Shown: piece after piece, positions 1-12,379 of the stretch
How the letters are laid out: each line of letters opens with the position of its first letter
How positions within the stretch are numbered: the first letter of the stretch is position 1
Assembly: GCA_001972305.1 (NCBI GenBank)
Contig: BDDD01000021.1
Location: 496,001 to 560,000 of the forward strand
Direction: 5' to 3'
DNA from: Cephalotus follicularis
Taxonomy: Eukaryota > Streptophyta > Magnoliopsida > Oxalidales > Cephalotaceae
DNA: 64,000 nt
Notes under the pieces: generated by a model
Told to the model about the DNA's origin: nothing
What the model saw: only the letters and a program-made list of their open reading frames with translations
The model's database searches: none
Translations under genes and position numbers: made by a program

Positions 1-66
1 GCTATCCAACCCCGATCTAGGAAAGCTGGCTGGCAATCCATCTCGTGATGCTGGGAAAAATCCAAA

Positions 67-300
67 ATCCGTTTTCAAGTAGCTATATGTAATAACGCTT
101 GAAATACTACATTGAAATATCACATTCATTCAGAATGCAAAATCAACAATCCAAATCCATTTTCAAGTAATTATATGTAATAACGCTCAAAATATCACAT
201 TTATTCAAAATGTATAATCGACAATTCAAATCCATTTTCAAGTAGTTATATGTAATAACGTTTGAAATATCACATTTATTCAAAATGTATAATAGTCTTT
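67..300. repeat. Tandem repeat of 75-90 bases in the B LTR
   Basis: Three units begin near 67, 156 and 231. Each opens with ATCCRTTTTCAAGT and continues through a TATATGTAATAACG core and a CACATTYATTC segment. The same array is present in B's right LTR around 25265-25490, so it predates insertion of B. Confidence 0.85.
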
Positions 301-901
301 TGAAACCTCGTTTCAATCCATTGAAATATAATATTTCGTATCAAGTAATAATTTATGGCAAAATCATTACATACTCTTTCCGAAATGATAAAAACATTTT
401 AGGAATCATTCGATATATCAATCACACATATATATCGACGCTATCCGGCATAAGGCGAGGAAGCTCAACCAAACCATAGCAATATGTAAGAAAATATATG
501 CTCAAAATGTAGACAGACCCATCTGGCGTCAACACCTAACTCTAGGCGTCAACGTGTACGGTATCCTGTGCTCGAAAACGTAACAAGTAACTTTTGGCGT
601 CAACGTATACCCTCTACACTTCAACGTCCATATCGGTTTCTTTAGGTGTCAACATCCACCTTGTATGTTAACGTGCATGGCAACCACCTCAGGTGCCAAC
701 ATTCGCTCTAGACATCAACATAAGCTCTAGGCGTTAACGTTCATGGCAACCCCCTTAAGCACCAACATTCGCCCTAGGCATCAATACCAGCCGTAGGCGT
801 CAACTTTGATAACACACCATGTCTATACTAGTCACTTAGGCGTCAATGTGTTTTCTTTTGGCGTCGATGCTCTAAGGTAAGGAACCTTAGGCGCCAAGGC
901 G

Positions 902-906
902 TCGTG
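902..906. repeat. Target site duplication of element A, left copy (TCGTG)
   Basis: TCGTG directly precedes the TGTAATGACC start of A and is repeated exactly at 21238-21242 after A's TTACA end. The uninterrupted site is visible in B's right LTR at 28634-28638. Confidence 0.95.
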
Positions 907-1670
907 TGTAATGACCGGAATTTTTGTTGAAATTATTGTTTATTGAAGTGTGATTGCTCTGAACCTTGTGTGTTGTGGAGTATGTTATTTTGCATTGCGT
1001 GATTGTTTTGCATCATGTCTTGTGTGTTTGGTATCACGTGGTCTTCAAAGCGTTGACTGCTAGGATAAAGCGTCGACAGTCTAGGTTAAAACGTCGATGG
1101 TTAACCTTAAGCGTCGAATGGATGCCTCAAAGCGTCGACTGCATTCTTTTACGCCAAGACAAATTAGCTTAAGCGCCGACGGTTTATTAAAGCGGCAACG
1201 CTTTGAATAGTAAACCAACGACGTTTGTACCTCTTCCAACACCGGTTTAAACCATTACATTTTCATCTTTGGCAACACCTTCAAACGATGACGCTTATCA
1301 TAAAGCGGCAGCACTTTGAAGTCAAGCATCAACGCTTTCAGTTCAAATGATGATGCTTTAAGAACAAATGGAATTTGACCTTTGATGAAACCCGTAAAGC
1401 GGCGACGCTTAAATTAAAAGCATCAGCGCTTTGTCCTGCAGATCAGCTTCAAAATCTAGCTTTTTGTCTCTTTGTGATTTAATTATACTAATTAAGGAAC
1501 ACGTGTCAAGCTAGGAAGTGAGGACTTCAGATATTTTAGCCTAATGATAGGACTAGAATGATGAAAAGTGACAAGTGTCATCATTTTGGAGGTGGAAAAT
1601 AGCATCATATGGGCAATAGGTGGCATGATGACTCACCTATGCAAGCTTGCACCCCAAGTTTCACTCTTCC

Positions 1671-1706
<36 letters not shown>

Positions 1707-2946
1707 GGTGTGTGTGTGTGTGTGTGGATATGACCTGAGAATAAATTCTTTATGCTGAGTTTTGCTAAGATAATTCAGTAAAGAGAAGGAAGAAGGAGAT
1801 TGAATCAATGTAAGGTAAATCCTACTCTTTTATGTTAAAGTTTTCCTTTGTTATTTCTGGAATTATGCAGCAGATTGTTTTAATCATAATTTTCTTGTTT
1901 CTCAATGAAGATTTGAATGGTTGACTGTTCTGAAAACTTTAAGATGTTATCTACAACTGTTATGTTTCATGTGTTTCAAATTTCTATCAATTTCTTGACG
2001 AAAATCTATGTTTAAAATTACTGCTCATTTTCTGATAACATATGGAACCTACAACTTTAAAAAAATTCATTGCAGCTTCGTTTCCCAACCAAAATTTATG
2101 AACTTTATCTTTCTGAATTCTTTGAGATGTCTACTATAACTTTACTGTTTTAAGTTTTCTCTGGAAATGAATGTTTCTATATGAAATATAAGTTTTAGAA
2201 ATGTTGTACGATGATGTTTTATGAATACTTTGACCTGATCACTCAAGGTATTGAGAAATTATTTATAAAATGTGAAAAGTAATGAACTGAGATGAACAAC
2301 TCTTGGATTTCAATCCAAAGAGGGATGATAATGGAGTGTAGAGTGCTCGTGGACTTGCATGTGATGTAAGGATAGTAATCGGGGAGTGCACAATGCCCCG
2401 GTGAAGCATGGTTCAATTGGGTTCTTTATGTTTATATAACACCTCAGTTTTTATGAAATGTATATGATTCATGAGATATGATCAGGAAAATGAATGTGAT
2501 GAAGTATTTATTATGTAAACCCTTACTGAGCTATTTAAGCTCACTCCTTTCAATGTTTTTGTTTTCAAATAAAATTTTCCAGGAAATGGTTGAACGTGGC
2601 TTTTCGAGCTTTAGAGGGAGTTCCTAAAAGAATTTTTGGGAAAGGAATTATGTTATACAATAACTGTTTTATGATGTAATAAGTTTATATTTCTACTGTG
2701 TATTACAATATGACTAGTTATGTATTATTGTAAAAGTATTAGAATATATTTGTTATAGTATATGGTTGAGAGTATGATGTTTGGAAGTTTAGTTTTCAAA
2801 ATCGTAAGCATATTTTGAAGTTACGAAGTTTTTGATTATGTCTTAACATCAAGATTGTTAGAATGATTAAAAGTCACCCCCTGTAATGCACTGAATCCTC
2901 GAAGTTTGCTTTGAGCATTTAGCGAACTCGGATCGGGGGAGTTACA
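907..2946 (+). repeat. Element A 5' LTR
   Basis: The LTR is bounded by TGTAATGACC and GGGGGAGTTACA and matches 8101-9207 plus 21148-21237. It carries a GCGTCGAC-type motif array at about 1045-1430. This is followed by a TATA-rich and TG microsatellite stretch (about 1671-1725) that could hold the core promoter. The microsatellite is much longer here than in the 3' LTR (about 8865-8885), which explains most of the length difference. No protein is supported in it. Confidence 0.93.
1671..1725. repeat. TA/TG microsatellite in the A 5' LTR
   Basis: An alternating TA run passes into a TG run. The 3' LTR has only a short TA/TG remnant at the same place, so this tract changed length after insertion. 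The histidine-threonine-rich reading frame on the other strand is only a translation of this tract. Confidence 0.9.
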
Positions 2947-2952
2947 AAGATT

Positions 2953-2964
2953 TGTATCAGAGAC
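2953..2964 (+). other. Element A primer binding site
   Basis: TGTATCAGAGAC lies six bases after the 5' LTR end and resembles the TGGTATCAGAGC complement of initiator-Met tRNA, the usual primer for plant Gypsy and Copia elements. The match is imperfect. Confidence 0.7.
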
Positions 2965-3600
2965 ATTAATTATTGTTATATTTAAGGATATAAATTGTGT
3001 ATTTGCTAACCTGATATTTAGATTTCAACAACGAGTGAATCTTACAATTCTGATGCTAGTACAAGATTCTCTCATTGTGGATCATCTAAAACCGTGGAAT
3101 GGCAAGTACAGGTTTTAATGCCCAAGAATCAGGAACTTCGAGAAGAGAAGGAAAATTTGAGACAGATTATAGCAAATAACTGAGAGGAATTCTATACACA
3201 TATATATCAAATGGAAGAAGAGTATAACCAAGAATTATCAAGAAAGAACGAAATTCTTAGAGAAATTAAATCAGGTTTTAAGGATTTTTTAAGGTATATC
3301 TGGGGAATTAATGGAATAGTTATGTGAGGAGTTAGGGAAAATCTGATGATGATGATAAGGCGTATTCGAGAGGAGATATCCGATGACAATACTTCTAGTG
3401 ATGAGGATTAGAGTGACAAGGAAGAAGCTTTGTGTATGATATGTAGAAATGTAGAAATGTAAGATATGTGTAAAGGAAGTGTAAGATAAATAAAATTTTT
3501 AGTTCTTTGTAAGATCTTGAGTATTAGAATTTAATTGTTTTGCCTGACATATCAGTAGAATTGTCTACGGTTAAGAACTAACTTGTGAATCTAACCAGAT
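2965..3600 (+). other. Element A untranslated leader
   Basis: This is AT-rich sequence between the primer site and gag. I see no conserved domain in it on either strand. A short coiled-coil-like stretch of decayed sequence around 3110-3420 is rich in Glu and Lys codons, but I cannot support a gene. Confidence 0.5.
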
Positions 3601-4640
3601 GGAAAACGTAAGAAGAGATCGTGGTCAAAGAAGAAATGGGAATGCACAAGACGATGGAGAAAATAACTCTCTAACTGTGGTGTTGAGTCAATTGGCTTAG
3701 GTTATTGCTAATAACAACAATAATATCCATCAAGCGCCTTTGCCTGCAAGGCCAACCCTAGAGCAGTTTGCAAGACAAAACCCGAAGACTTTCTCAGGAA
3801 TTGTAGATCCTATGGAATCCGAGATATGGATCTAAGGGATTGAAAAGATTTTTAGAGCGTTAAATTGCATGGATCGTCAAAAGGTAGAGTTTTCAATTTA
3901 CAAGCTAGAAGGAGAAGCAGATCAATGGTGGGCATGATCGAGAGAACAAAAACACGTCGGGAGTTGGAAGCAATGACATGGGAAGGGTTTAAGGAAATAT
4001 TTATGGACAAATATTTTCCTCAGATGATGAAGGAAAAAATGTAGGAGGACTTCCTCCAATTGGAGCAGGGTGAGTTAGAAACCATAGCTCAATACGAGGC
4101 AAATTTTCCGAGACTGTCTTGATATGAGGCTCACATTGTGTCAACGGAATAGGGAAGGGCAAACATATTTTTCTAGGGTCTAAAACCTCATATTAGAAGG
4201 TTGTTGATAGCACAAGACCTGAAAACCTACAGAGCAGTAATGAAGTGTGCGTTGAGAATAGAGATGGACAATAAAAAATATCAACAAAAACGGGAAGAGC
4301 ATGGACAAGAGAAGAGGAAGGCAGGTGAATCCTTTGACAACAAAAATAAGAAAGCAAAGTCTGATGGGGGTAGGGACCCTAAAACTTGTCAACAAAGTGG
4401 GAAGATTCATTGAGGGAAGTGTTTACAAGGGACGAGAGTTTGCTTCAAGTGTGGGAAGCAGGGACATTAGGCAAGGGAGTGTCAGCAAGGGCAAAATCAA
4501 GCTCAGTGACCAATCAGATGCTATAATTGTGGTCAGGAAGGGCATATGTCTAACCAATGCACTCAACCAAGGATGGGAGGAAAAGGAGAGGGTGGAGCAC
4601 AACAAGATAGAGCACCGGCTACGACATATGCTATGACAGC
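3601..4640 (+). pseudogene. Element A gag remnant (capsid and nucleocapsid)
   Basis: The region starts at an ATG (3601) that opens an Arg/Asn-rich leader, as in many chromovirus gags. The retrotransposon gag domain lies at about 3770-4170, recognisable by segments such as KLEGEADQWW and the FKEIFMDKYFP block. A Lys/Glu-rich linker follows. A zinc knuckle of the form CX2CX4HX4C (CYNCGQEGHMSNQC) lies at 4519-4560. In the family this protein forms the virus-like particle and packages the RNA. It is a fossil with several breaks. Confidence 0.85.
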
Positions 4641-6060
4641 TGATGAGGTGGAGAATCCTAATGATGTGGTGACAGGTACTTTTCCCGTATGCTATAAAAC
4701 TGTTCATGTATTGTTTGATACATGAGCGTCGCATTCATTTGTGTCCTTATCTTTTGTGTGATATTTAAGTACCCCATCACAAGATTTGGAGATAAGTTTA
4801 GCGGTTGAAACGCCAAATGAAAATACCTTGATAGCCGATAAAGTATATTGGTCATGTGAACTAGAGCTTTGTGATAGGAAGTTGCTAATAGACCTAGTAC
4901 CTCTAGAAATCTTGAATTTCGATGCAATACTAGGCATGGATTGGCTCTCGGTAAGTCATGCTAGTGTTGACTGTTTCAAGAAGGAAGTTAGGTTTGCCAT
5001 ACGTAATCAACCCGAGTTTATTTACCGAAGCACAGGTGTTAGTAAACCTCTAAGCTTTATATCAACAATTCAAGCTAAACGATTGTTGAGAAATGGCTGT
5101 GAAGGTTACCTAGCCTATGTGGTGGACACCAATGAAGAGAAGATGAATATAAAAGATGTTCATGTTGTTAAAGAGTTTCCGGATGTATTTCCTGAAGATC
5201 TATCTGGTATACCACCTGATCGAGAGATAGAGTTTGCAATTGACTTGGTACTTGGAACGCCTCCTATTTCAGAGAGTCCTTACTGTATGGCGCCAATCGA
5301 GTTGAAAGAATTGAAGAATCAGTTGCAAGAACTTTTGGATAAAGGGTTTATCCTACCGAGTGTATTACCGCGGGGTGCACCGGTGTTGTTTGTGAAGAAG
5401 AAATATGGCACGATGAGACTCTATATCAATTACTGAGAATTAAATCAAGTTACCATTAAGAATAAGTATCCATTGCCAAGAATCGACGATTTGTTTGATC
5501 AGCTTAAGAATGCTTGATATTTCTCGAAGATCGACCTTCGATCGGGTTACCATCAAGTGAAGGTTAAGAAAGAAGATGTACCAAAAACTGCTTTTAGAAC
5601 AAGATATGGTCATTACGAGTTTTTGGTAATGTCATTTGGATTGACAAACGCTCTAGCTGCATATATGGATTTGATGAATAGGGTATTCAGCAAATTTTTG
5701 GATCAGTTTGTGATAGTTTTCATTGACGACATTTTGGTATATTCAAAGAGTCGAGAGGAGCATGAAGAGCATTTGACCAGCGTGTTACAAACACTGAGGA
5801 AGGAACGACTTTACGCTAAATTCAGTAAATGCCAATTTTGGATGGAGGAGGTATCCTTTTTGGGTCATGTGATCTCACGGGAAGGTATTTATGTAGACCC
5901 CACTAAAATGAAGGCAGTAAGAGAGTGGCAAAGACCAACATCGGTAGCCGAGATACGAAGTTTTCTGGGATTGACAGGCTACTATCGAAGATTTGTCAAA
6001 GATTTCTCTTGCATTACGAACCCTCTTACAAGGTTGACACAGAAGAATGTCAAATTCGAA
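4640..6060 (+). pseudogene. Element A protease and reverse transcriptase remnant
   Basis: The aspartic protease region covers about 4640-5000 and includes the downstream ILGMDWL motif (about 4926-4950) typical of Gypsy proteases. The linker with the EFPDVFPEDL motif is at about 5160-5200. The RT follows from about 5290, with the catalytic [10 protein letters not shown] block at 5719-5748 and the [11 protein letters not shown] motif near 5970. In the family the protease matures the polyprotein and RT copies RNA into DNA in the particle. The region is broken in several places. Confidence 0.9.
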
Positions 6061-6500
6061 TGGTTTGACCAATGCGAAAGGATTTTTTTGGAATTAAAAG
6101 AGAGATTGATGAATGCACAAATACTAGCCTTACCATCGAGATCAGAAGGTTTTGTGGTGTATAGAGATGTGTCCCGCAAAGGGCTTGGTTGTGTGTTGAT
6201 GCAAAAGGGGAAAGTGATCGCTTACGCTTCTAGGCAGCTTAAAGTGCATGAACATAATTATCCTACTCACGATCTTGAATTGGCTGCAGTCATTTTTGCA
6301 TTAAAGATTTGACGACATTATCTGTATGGAGAAAAGTGTGAAATTTTCACCGATCACAAAAGTCTCAAATATATTTTTACCTAGAAGGAGTTAAACATGA
6401 GGCAAATGAGATGGTTGGAACTCCTTAAGGGTTATGACTGCACCATTTAGTATCATCCAAGAAAAGCAAATGTCATAGCGGATGCCTTCAGTCGAAAGAA
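6061..6500 (+). pseudogene. Element A RNase H remnant
   Basis: The region continues from RT with the segments GLGCVLMQ and [22 protein letters not shown], shown here as two pieces, and the EIFTDHKSL-like block. It ends near the VIADAFSRK motif at about 6470. This matches the Gypsy RNase H that removes template RNA during reverse transcription. It is a fossil. Confidence 0.85.
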
Positions 6501-6510
6501 CACGAGAAAT

Positions 6511-8060
6511 TTGGCAATGACGATTACCGCACAGGAAGAATTAGTAAGAGATTTCCAAATATTGAACTTGGAAGTTAGAAAGCAAGGAGAAGGAGCATAC
6601 CTATCTCAAGTCATAGCTCAGCCATCTCTAGTTGAAAGAATAAAGCAATGTCAATTTGATGATTTGGAGCTTAAGGAGATAGAGAATGAAGTGCGGAATG
6701 GAAAAGTGTCACGTTTTAACTTGGGAGTCGACGGTATATGGAGATTTGATTCAAGATTGTGCGTCCTATCCAATGCTGATTTGAAGAAGGAAGTGATGAC
6801 GAAAGCACATAGTTCTAATTTTTCAGTCCACCCTGGAAGTACAAATATGTATAGGGATTTGCGAGATATATATTGGTGGAATAATATGAAAAGAGAAATA
6901 GCTGACTTTGTGTCAAGATGTCTTATTTGCCAACAGGTTAAGGCTGAACATTAGTTGCCAAACGGGGCTCTACAATCGCTTCCCATACCTGAATGGAAGT
7001 GGGAGCATATCAGTATGGACTTTGTAACTGGACTTCCAAGGACAGCTAAGGGTAATAATGCAATATGGGTGATTATGGATCGTTTAACGAAATCTGCTCA
7101 TTTTCTACCGGTTAAGGACAGTCATTCATTGTGTCAGTTGGCTAGAATATATGAACAAGAAATAATTAGGTTACATGGCTTATCTGTATCGATTGTTTCA
7201 GATCGAGATCCCCGTTTCACATCAAGATTTTGGAAAAGTCTACAAAATGCTTTGGGCACAAGATTAAATTTTATCACTGCTTTCCACCCGCAGACCGACG
7301 GACAATCAGAGCGAACTATTCAAACATTGGAAGACATGCTAAGAGCTTACGTTATAGATTTTCAAGGAAATTTGGAGGAGCATGTGACTTGATTGAATTC
7401 GCCTACAATAACAGCTTCCAAGCTAGTATTCAGATGACACCTTTTCAAACACTTTATGGATGGAGATGTCGAACGCCTATATGTTGGGAAAAAGTAGGAG
7501 AAAGGAAGTTATTGGGACCATAAATGGTACAAATAACTACTGAAAAAGTAAAGCTGATTCAGAAACGCCTCTTAACAGCCCAAAGTAGACAAAAGAGTTA
7601 TGCGGATAAGAGACAAAGGGAGTTACTATTTGAAGTGGGAGATCATGTTTTCTTAAAGGTATTGCCTTGGAAAGGAGTAATGAGATTATGCAAGAAAGGA
7701 AAGCTTAGTCCGCGATACATTGGACCATTTGAGATTTTGAAAAGAATTGGAGAGGCTGCATATAGGCTTGCATTACCACCACATATCTCTCACGTTCACA
7801 ATGTGTTTCATATATCTCTACTTTGGAAATATATGGCCAACCCATCTCATGTTCTGAGAGCTGAACCAATACAAGTGCATCAAGACTTATCCTACGACGA
7901 GCAACCGGTGGAAATTCTGGATTATAAAGAACAAATTATGCGACCAAAACAATTCCATTAGTAAACGTGCTATGGAGGAATCACAGAGTCGATGAAGCCA
8001 CTTGGGAATTAGAAGAAACAATGAGAAATGAATACCCTCATCTTTTTAAGTCTGTTGTGT
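6511..8060 (+). pseudogene. Element A integrase remnant with chromodomain-like tail
   Basis: The zinc-binding HHCC domain ends in CLICQQVKAEH at about 6930-6954. The catalytic core begins at about 6990 with SMDFVTGLPR, followed by DRDPRFTSRFW and the HPQTDGQSERT block near 7290. The C-terminal domain (about 7520-7960) has GDHVFLKVLP and PRYIGPFEIL, and the tail after 7960 still reads as WRNHRVDEATWELEE, the chromodomain-like motif of Tekay/Del elements. Integrase inserts the cDNA and the tail is thought to guide it to chromatin. It is broken in a few places. Confidence 0.9.
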
Positions 8061-8085
8061 AACAAATTTTGTGGGCGAAATTTTT

Positions 8086-8100
8086 GTAAGGAGGGTAGAA
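8086..8100 (+). other. Element A polypurine tract
   Basis: A purine-rich run (about TGTAAGGAGGGTAGAA) ends directly at the TGTAATG start of the 3' LTR, where plus-strand DNA synthesis is primed in this class. Confidence 0.8.
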
Positions 8101-9207
8101 TGTAATGACCGGAATTTTCGTTGAAATTATTGTTTATGGAAGTGTGCTTGCTCTGAGCCTTGTGTGTTGTGGAGTATGTTATTTCGCATTGCATGATTGT
8201 TTTGCATAATGTCTTGTGTGTTTGGCATCACGTGGTGTTCAAAGCTTCGACTGCCAGGATAAAGCGTCGACAGCCTAGGTTAAAGCGTCGATGGTTAACC
8301 TTAAACGTCGAATGGATGCCTCAAAGCATTGACTGAATTCCTGGACGCCAAGACAAATTAGCTTAAGTGCCGACGGTTTATTAAAGCGGCAACGCTTTGA
8401 ATAGTAAACCAATGACGCTTGTACCCCTTCCAACGCCAGTTTAAACCAGCACGTTTTCATCTTAGGCAACACCTTCAACCGACGATGCTTATCATAAAGC
8501 GTCGGCACTTTGAAGTCAAGCGTCAACACTTTCAGATCAAACAATGACGCTTTAAGAACAAATGGAATTTGACCTTTGACGAAACTCGTAAAGCGACGGT
8601 GCTTAAATTAAAAGCGTCAACACTTTGTCCTGCAGATCAGCTGTAAGATCTAGCTTTTTGTCTCTTTGTGATTTAATTATACTAAATAAGGGACACATGT
8701 AAAGCCAGGAAGTGAGGACTTCAGATAGTTTAGCCTAATGACAAGACTAGAATGATGAAAAGTGACAATTGTCATCATTTTGGAGGTGGAAAATATCATC
8801 ACATGGGCAATAGGTGGCATGATAACTCACCTATGCAAGCTTGCACCCCAAGTTTCACTCTTCCTATGTATATATGTGTGGATATGACCTGAGAATAGGT
8901 TCTTTATGCTGAGTTTTGCTAAGATAATTCAGTAAAGAGAAGGAAGAAGGAGATTGAATCAATGTAAGGAAAATCCTACTCTTTTATGCTAAAGTTTTCC
9001 TCTGTTATTTCTGAAAGTATGTAGTAAATTGTTTTAATCATAACTTTCTCGTTTCTTAATGAAATTTTTAATGGTTGACTGTTCTGAAAACTTTAAGATG
9101 TTTTCTACAAGTTTTATGTTTCATGTGTTTCGAATTTCTATCAATTTCTTGACGAAAATCTATGTTTGAAATTACTGCTCTTGTTCTGCTAACATATGGA
9201 ACCTGCA
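8101..9207 (+). repeat. Element A 3' LTR, first part
   Basis: This part matches 907-about 2060 of the 5' LTR, including the motif array (about 8238-8630). It stops at about 9207, where D LTR sequence begins. The LTR resumes at 21148. About 790 bases equivalent to 5' LTR positions 2062-2848 are missing at the junction. Confidence 0.92.
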
Positions 9208-10179
9208 AGATATGATATTCTTTTGCCTGCCAGGGAAGGCAGTGTATGTTATGCCAGGGAGCAAATATGTAATCATTTTAAACTTTCACAAAATGTTATG
9301 GATGTTTTTAGTTGGTAGATTTGTTTATCTTGTGATTTCATGGATATTTCCTGTTTTGAGTTTCGTGTTCCCAGGTCTTCCCGGGGAGCTAGAGAGTCCT
9401 TGGCTAGTATAGCGGAGATGAGCAGGACAGGGATGAGCTTAGAGGAGGATAGTAATTTAAGGCTAATGTGGATGCCTTAAGTTTTTAGAGTGTTGCTCGT
9501 GGAGGTAGGCTATCCCCGGGTTAGTTTGGGCCTTGGAGTATGACGCCGAGAAGGAGTCCTCGGGTTGAAGCCAGGGGACGCTTGTTGATGAAGGCCAGGG
9601 ATGAGTTATAAGTTTTGGAGTAATAATGTTTTAAGTTATGCTGAGCGTTTTGATGTTAGTAGTGTTCTTGGCTGGCCAGGGGAGAAGGGTAGCGGGGGAT
9701 AAGGTGCATCCCCGGGGTCTGTGCAGACCTTAGAGTTATGTTTTTACGTGAGGCGTGCGTGCATCTCTCCTAGGGTGATAAGGTCTTTGCGTGCCGGCCC
9801 AGGCCCTCTCCCCGAGCATGTTTGTTAAGTGAGCTCGTGAGTTGCACGTGTGTGCTCTCCTCGGGCGTTATAGGTTTTGTGCGTTTAGCCCTGGCCCTCT
9901 CCCAGGGAATGCTTTTACGATAAGTTAAGGGATCTCGTGAGGAGCACGTGGGTGTTCTCCTTGGGCATAAGTGATGCGGTGCGTTTTGGACCTTTGGTTA
10001 AGTAGCGCTGGGCACAATTAGGAGAGGAGTGCGATCCTCTACCCCGGTTGCCCTGTTAGCTGCGCGCCCAACCCAGGCTTTCTCCTCGGGCTGTTTTAGT
10101 TTTGAGAGGGTCGTTGGCAATGAGCGCCATCCCCGGCAGAACACGTGTCCCATAGTTAGAGCGGGAACAGGTCCTAACA
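9208..10179 (+). repeat. Element D 5' LTR, truncated
   Basis: This stretch matches 20174-21147 along its full length, nearly equal in size (about 971 against 973 bases). The first 1.77 kb of the LTR are absent, and the border with A is abrupt. The GC-richer part (about 9540-10170) carries repeated CTCYTCGGGC-like segments separated by 80-100 bases, also seen in the right LTR (about 20735-21065). Confidence 0.88.
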
Positions 10180-10182
10180 ACA

Positions 10183-10192
10183 TGGTATTAGA
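10183..10192 (+). other. Element D primer binding site
   Basis: TGGTATTAGA lies three bases after the LTR end and differs by one base from the TGGTATCAGA core of the initiator-Met complement. E inserted right behind it, and its target duplication overlaps the last bases. Confidence 0.75.
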
Positions 10193-10195
10193 TAG

Positions 10196-12366
10196 TGTTA
10201 GATATAGTGACCCAACAAGCCATTAGATGGGTTGTCACATTATATCTTACCATGTATAGAACAATCGTATTCTTATATATATGATGCGTGCTAAATTTTT
10301 AATGGCTATATCACTTGTATTTTATCACATAATTGAAGTAGTTTAATTATTACCTACTTATACTAGTGATGCCCCGACATAAAGTTGGATGCCTGGCATG
10401 GAGGCTGTGAGACTGGTTACCTTATTCCTTATGTCAAACTTGTTCCAAGTCATAGGTTCACTTTATGGGCATTAGTGAACCAGATAGACTTGCGCGTATG
10501 TTGCCTGCTCATGGAATCGGGGGATGGATTCTCTCACTACCATCTGTGTTGGACGCTAGGGCAAATACTGGGTGCGCGCTGGGAGCGTGTACACTGAACA
10601 GGACCCGCGTAGGAGACACTGTTCAGAGAGTCGCTATTCTCGTGTCAGTAGTGATTCCTACTCGTTGCGGTTGTGTATAAGTGATGATCACTTAGAGAGT
10701 TCTTAAACTCGTCTGATCCTTAGACCTGAGCGACTACTCTATATTGTATGGAGACGGTTATGCTTTGATCTCCACCTTACCCAGTCCTTTCGTACGGCTG
10801 GCAATCGGGTGGTCCTTGGGTATGATCGAATCTATACGAATATAAGTGAGTGCACAATAAGGGATTGTCACACCTGAGCGAAAGTGATCGGCCCTATTAT
10901 GCTCTGATTATACTATGGACCTATGAAATCCTTGGCCAAGGTTAAGGTAGACTGGAAATTAGATTTCTGGAGAGTTTACCAAAGGTCCTAGTAATGATCA
11001 GATATTTTAGCCATTGAGGTACTATCTAGGGTTGACACATATCCATACCCTAGACCTCAATCGGGGCCAAGTATGACAAGGGATTATAGTGCACGCGAAC
11101 CGACAACTTAGAAAATCTAGGGTTAATGAGGTGTGTAACAAATTATGGGAAAATTAATTAGATAATTTTTCCATCTGGATAACATTCGATATTATTCTGA
11201 TAACATTTAAATTGGTCGAGGACCATTTAGAGTGGCTAAACTGAACCCTAGGGGTATTTCGGTAATTTGTGAACACCTCTCGATCTAACCAAGATTTTGA
11301 AGGGTCCCTGCCTTATAATGATTAGATCTTTAATATGTTAGACATATTAAGTCTTGGTGTCAAATATCGGTTGTGTGGATTTTACATTTTGTGGAAACAC
11401 ATATGCTTAATCTTACTTAACCAATATTTGAAAGTTATATGAGATCACTAAAAGAGTTAGACTTTTCATGCTTGACTGGCCAGAAAGCGTCGATGTCTTT
11501 GATAAAGACGTCGATGCGTTTCTTTGATAAAGACGTCGATGTCTTTTAGAAAGCATCGATGTACTTTAGTGCCACGTTGCATAGGCGTTGACGTCTTTTG
11601 GAAGGCGTCGACGTCTTTAAGCAGAACGTGCAACCAGTACATGATCTCACTTCGTGGGCACTACTTCTCCCACATCTTTAACCGATTTCTCTTGATTTTA
11701 CACGTTTTAGAAATGTGGTAATCATGGCTTCGGACTCCCAGGGAGTGAAGGCCATGATCCTAAGTAAATGGGAGATTGGGAGAGAGAAATATAGGCTAGT
11801 TAAAAGGGATTTCTGTAGAAAAATGGATAAGTGGAAAAAGGCTTGAGTTTGTGCTAGGCAATTGAGAGCTCGAATTCCTCTGTAGATTGTGAGTGATTCT
11901 TCATCAGGTACACACCAAGCAAAGGCTTATCTAGGGTGGATTGATTATTGACTTCATTGGTCATAATCAATACTCGTTTTCTAAGCTAAGTGAGAGAGAG
12001 ATTGAGTTCTAGTGTTTTTGCATTTGCTGGAAGGATTGTTTGCATTTCTTGTGGCTTGGAAAAGATCAAAGGGAATCCACTCAAGCTTGTAGCGGCAAAG
12101 AACGAAGGAGCCTACAACCACTGGTATAATTCTTGGTCCTTCTTCTTTTTTCCATGATTATGTGTCACCATTGTTTGCAATGGTGACAGTAATTTGATTC
12201 TGTTGATGTTGTGGTGATCCATGTGGTCTGTGGACATGCCATTATGGATTGGTTTATGTTTTATTGGGTGTTCTTCCGCTGCATGATTGTATATTTAAAA
12301 TTTTATTCTACACCCTACACACCTATGTCCATTTTGGCACCGGACTCGGTATATCCGTTTCCATCA
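10196..12366 (+). repeat. Element E 5' LTR
   Basis: The LTR is 2171 bases and is bounded by TG and CA. It contains a GCGTCGAYGTC motif array at about 11483-11620. The matching parts of K's LTRs (44480-46019 and 48914-50432, other strand) show this is one family. A stretch of roughly 500 bases (about 10843-11347) has no counterpart in E's 3' LTR. The reading frame at 10385-10597 is duplicated in the other LTR and is not a gene. Confidence 0.93.
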
Positions 12367-12367
12367 G

Positions 12368-12379
12368 TGGTATCAGAGC
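12368..12379 (+). other. Element E primer binding site
   Basis: TGGTATCAGAGC, one base after the 5' LTR, is a perfect initiator-Met type site. Confidence 0.92.

Larger units (their letters stand above)
1..906 (-). repeat. Element B left (3') LTR, outer part
   Basis: This stretch matches 25203-26008 and 28521-28638 of B's right LTR base for base over long runs. Roughly 670 bases of this LTR lie before the window. It holds about three tandem copies of a 75-90 base unit (around 67-300) and an array of GCGTCAACG-type motifs (about 525-900). It is cut at 906 by element A. The last five bases (902-906, TCGTG) are A's target duplication. Small reading frames here are LTR noise. Confidence 0.9.

Noticed and set aside
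525-900. CRISPR-like array of repeated GGCGTCAACG
   Set aside because: Repeats are short and variable and the spacing is irregular. There is no leader and no cas gene, and the context is a plant LTR.
1605-1808. His/Thr-rich small protein on the minus strand
   Set aside because: It is the translation of a TG microsatellite in A's LTR.
10385-10680. Pair of reading frames repeated at 15295-15590
   Set aside because: They lie in the two LTRs of Copia element E and are duplicated only because LTRs are. No family resemblance.
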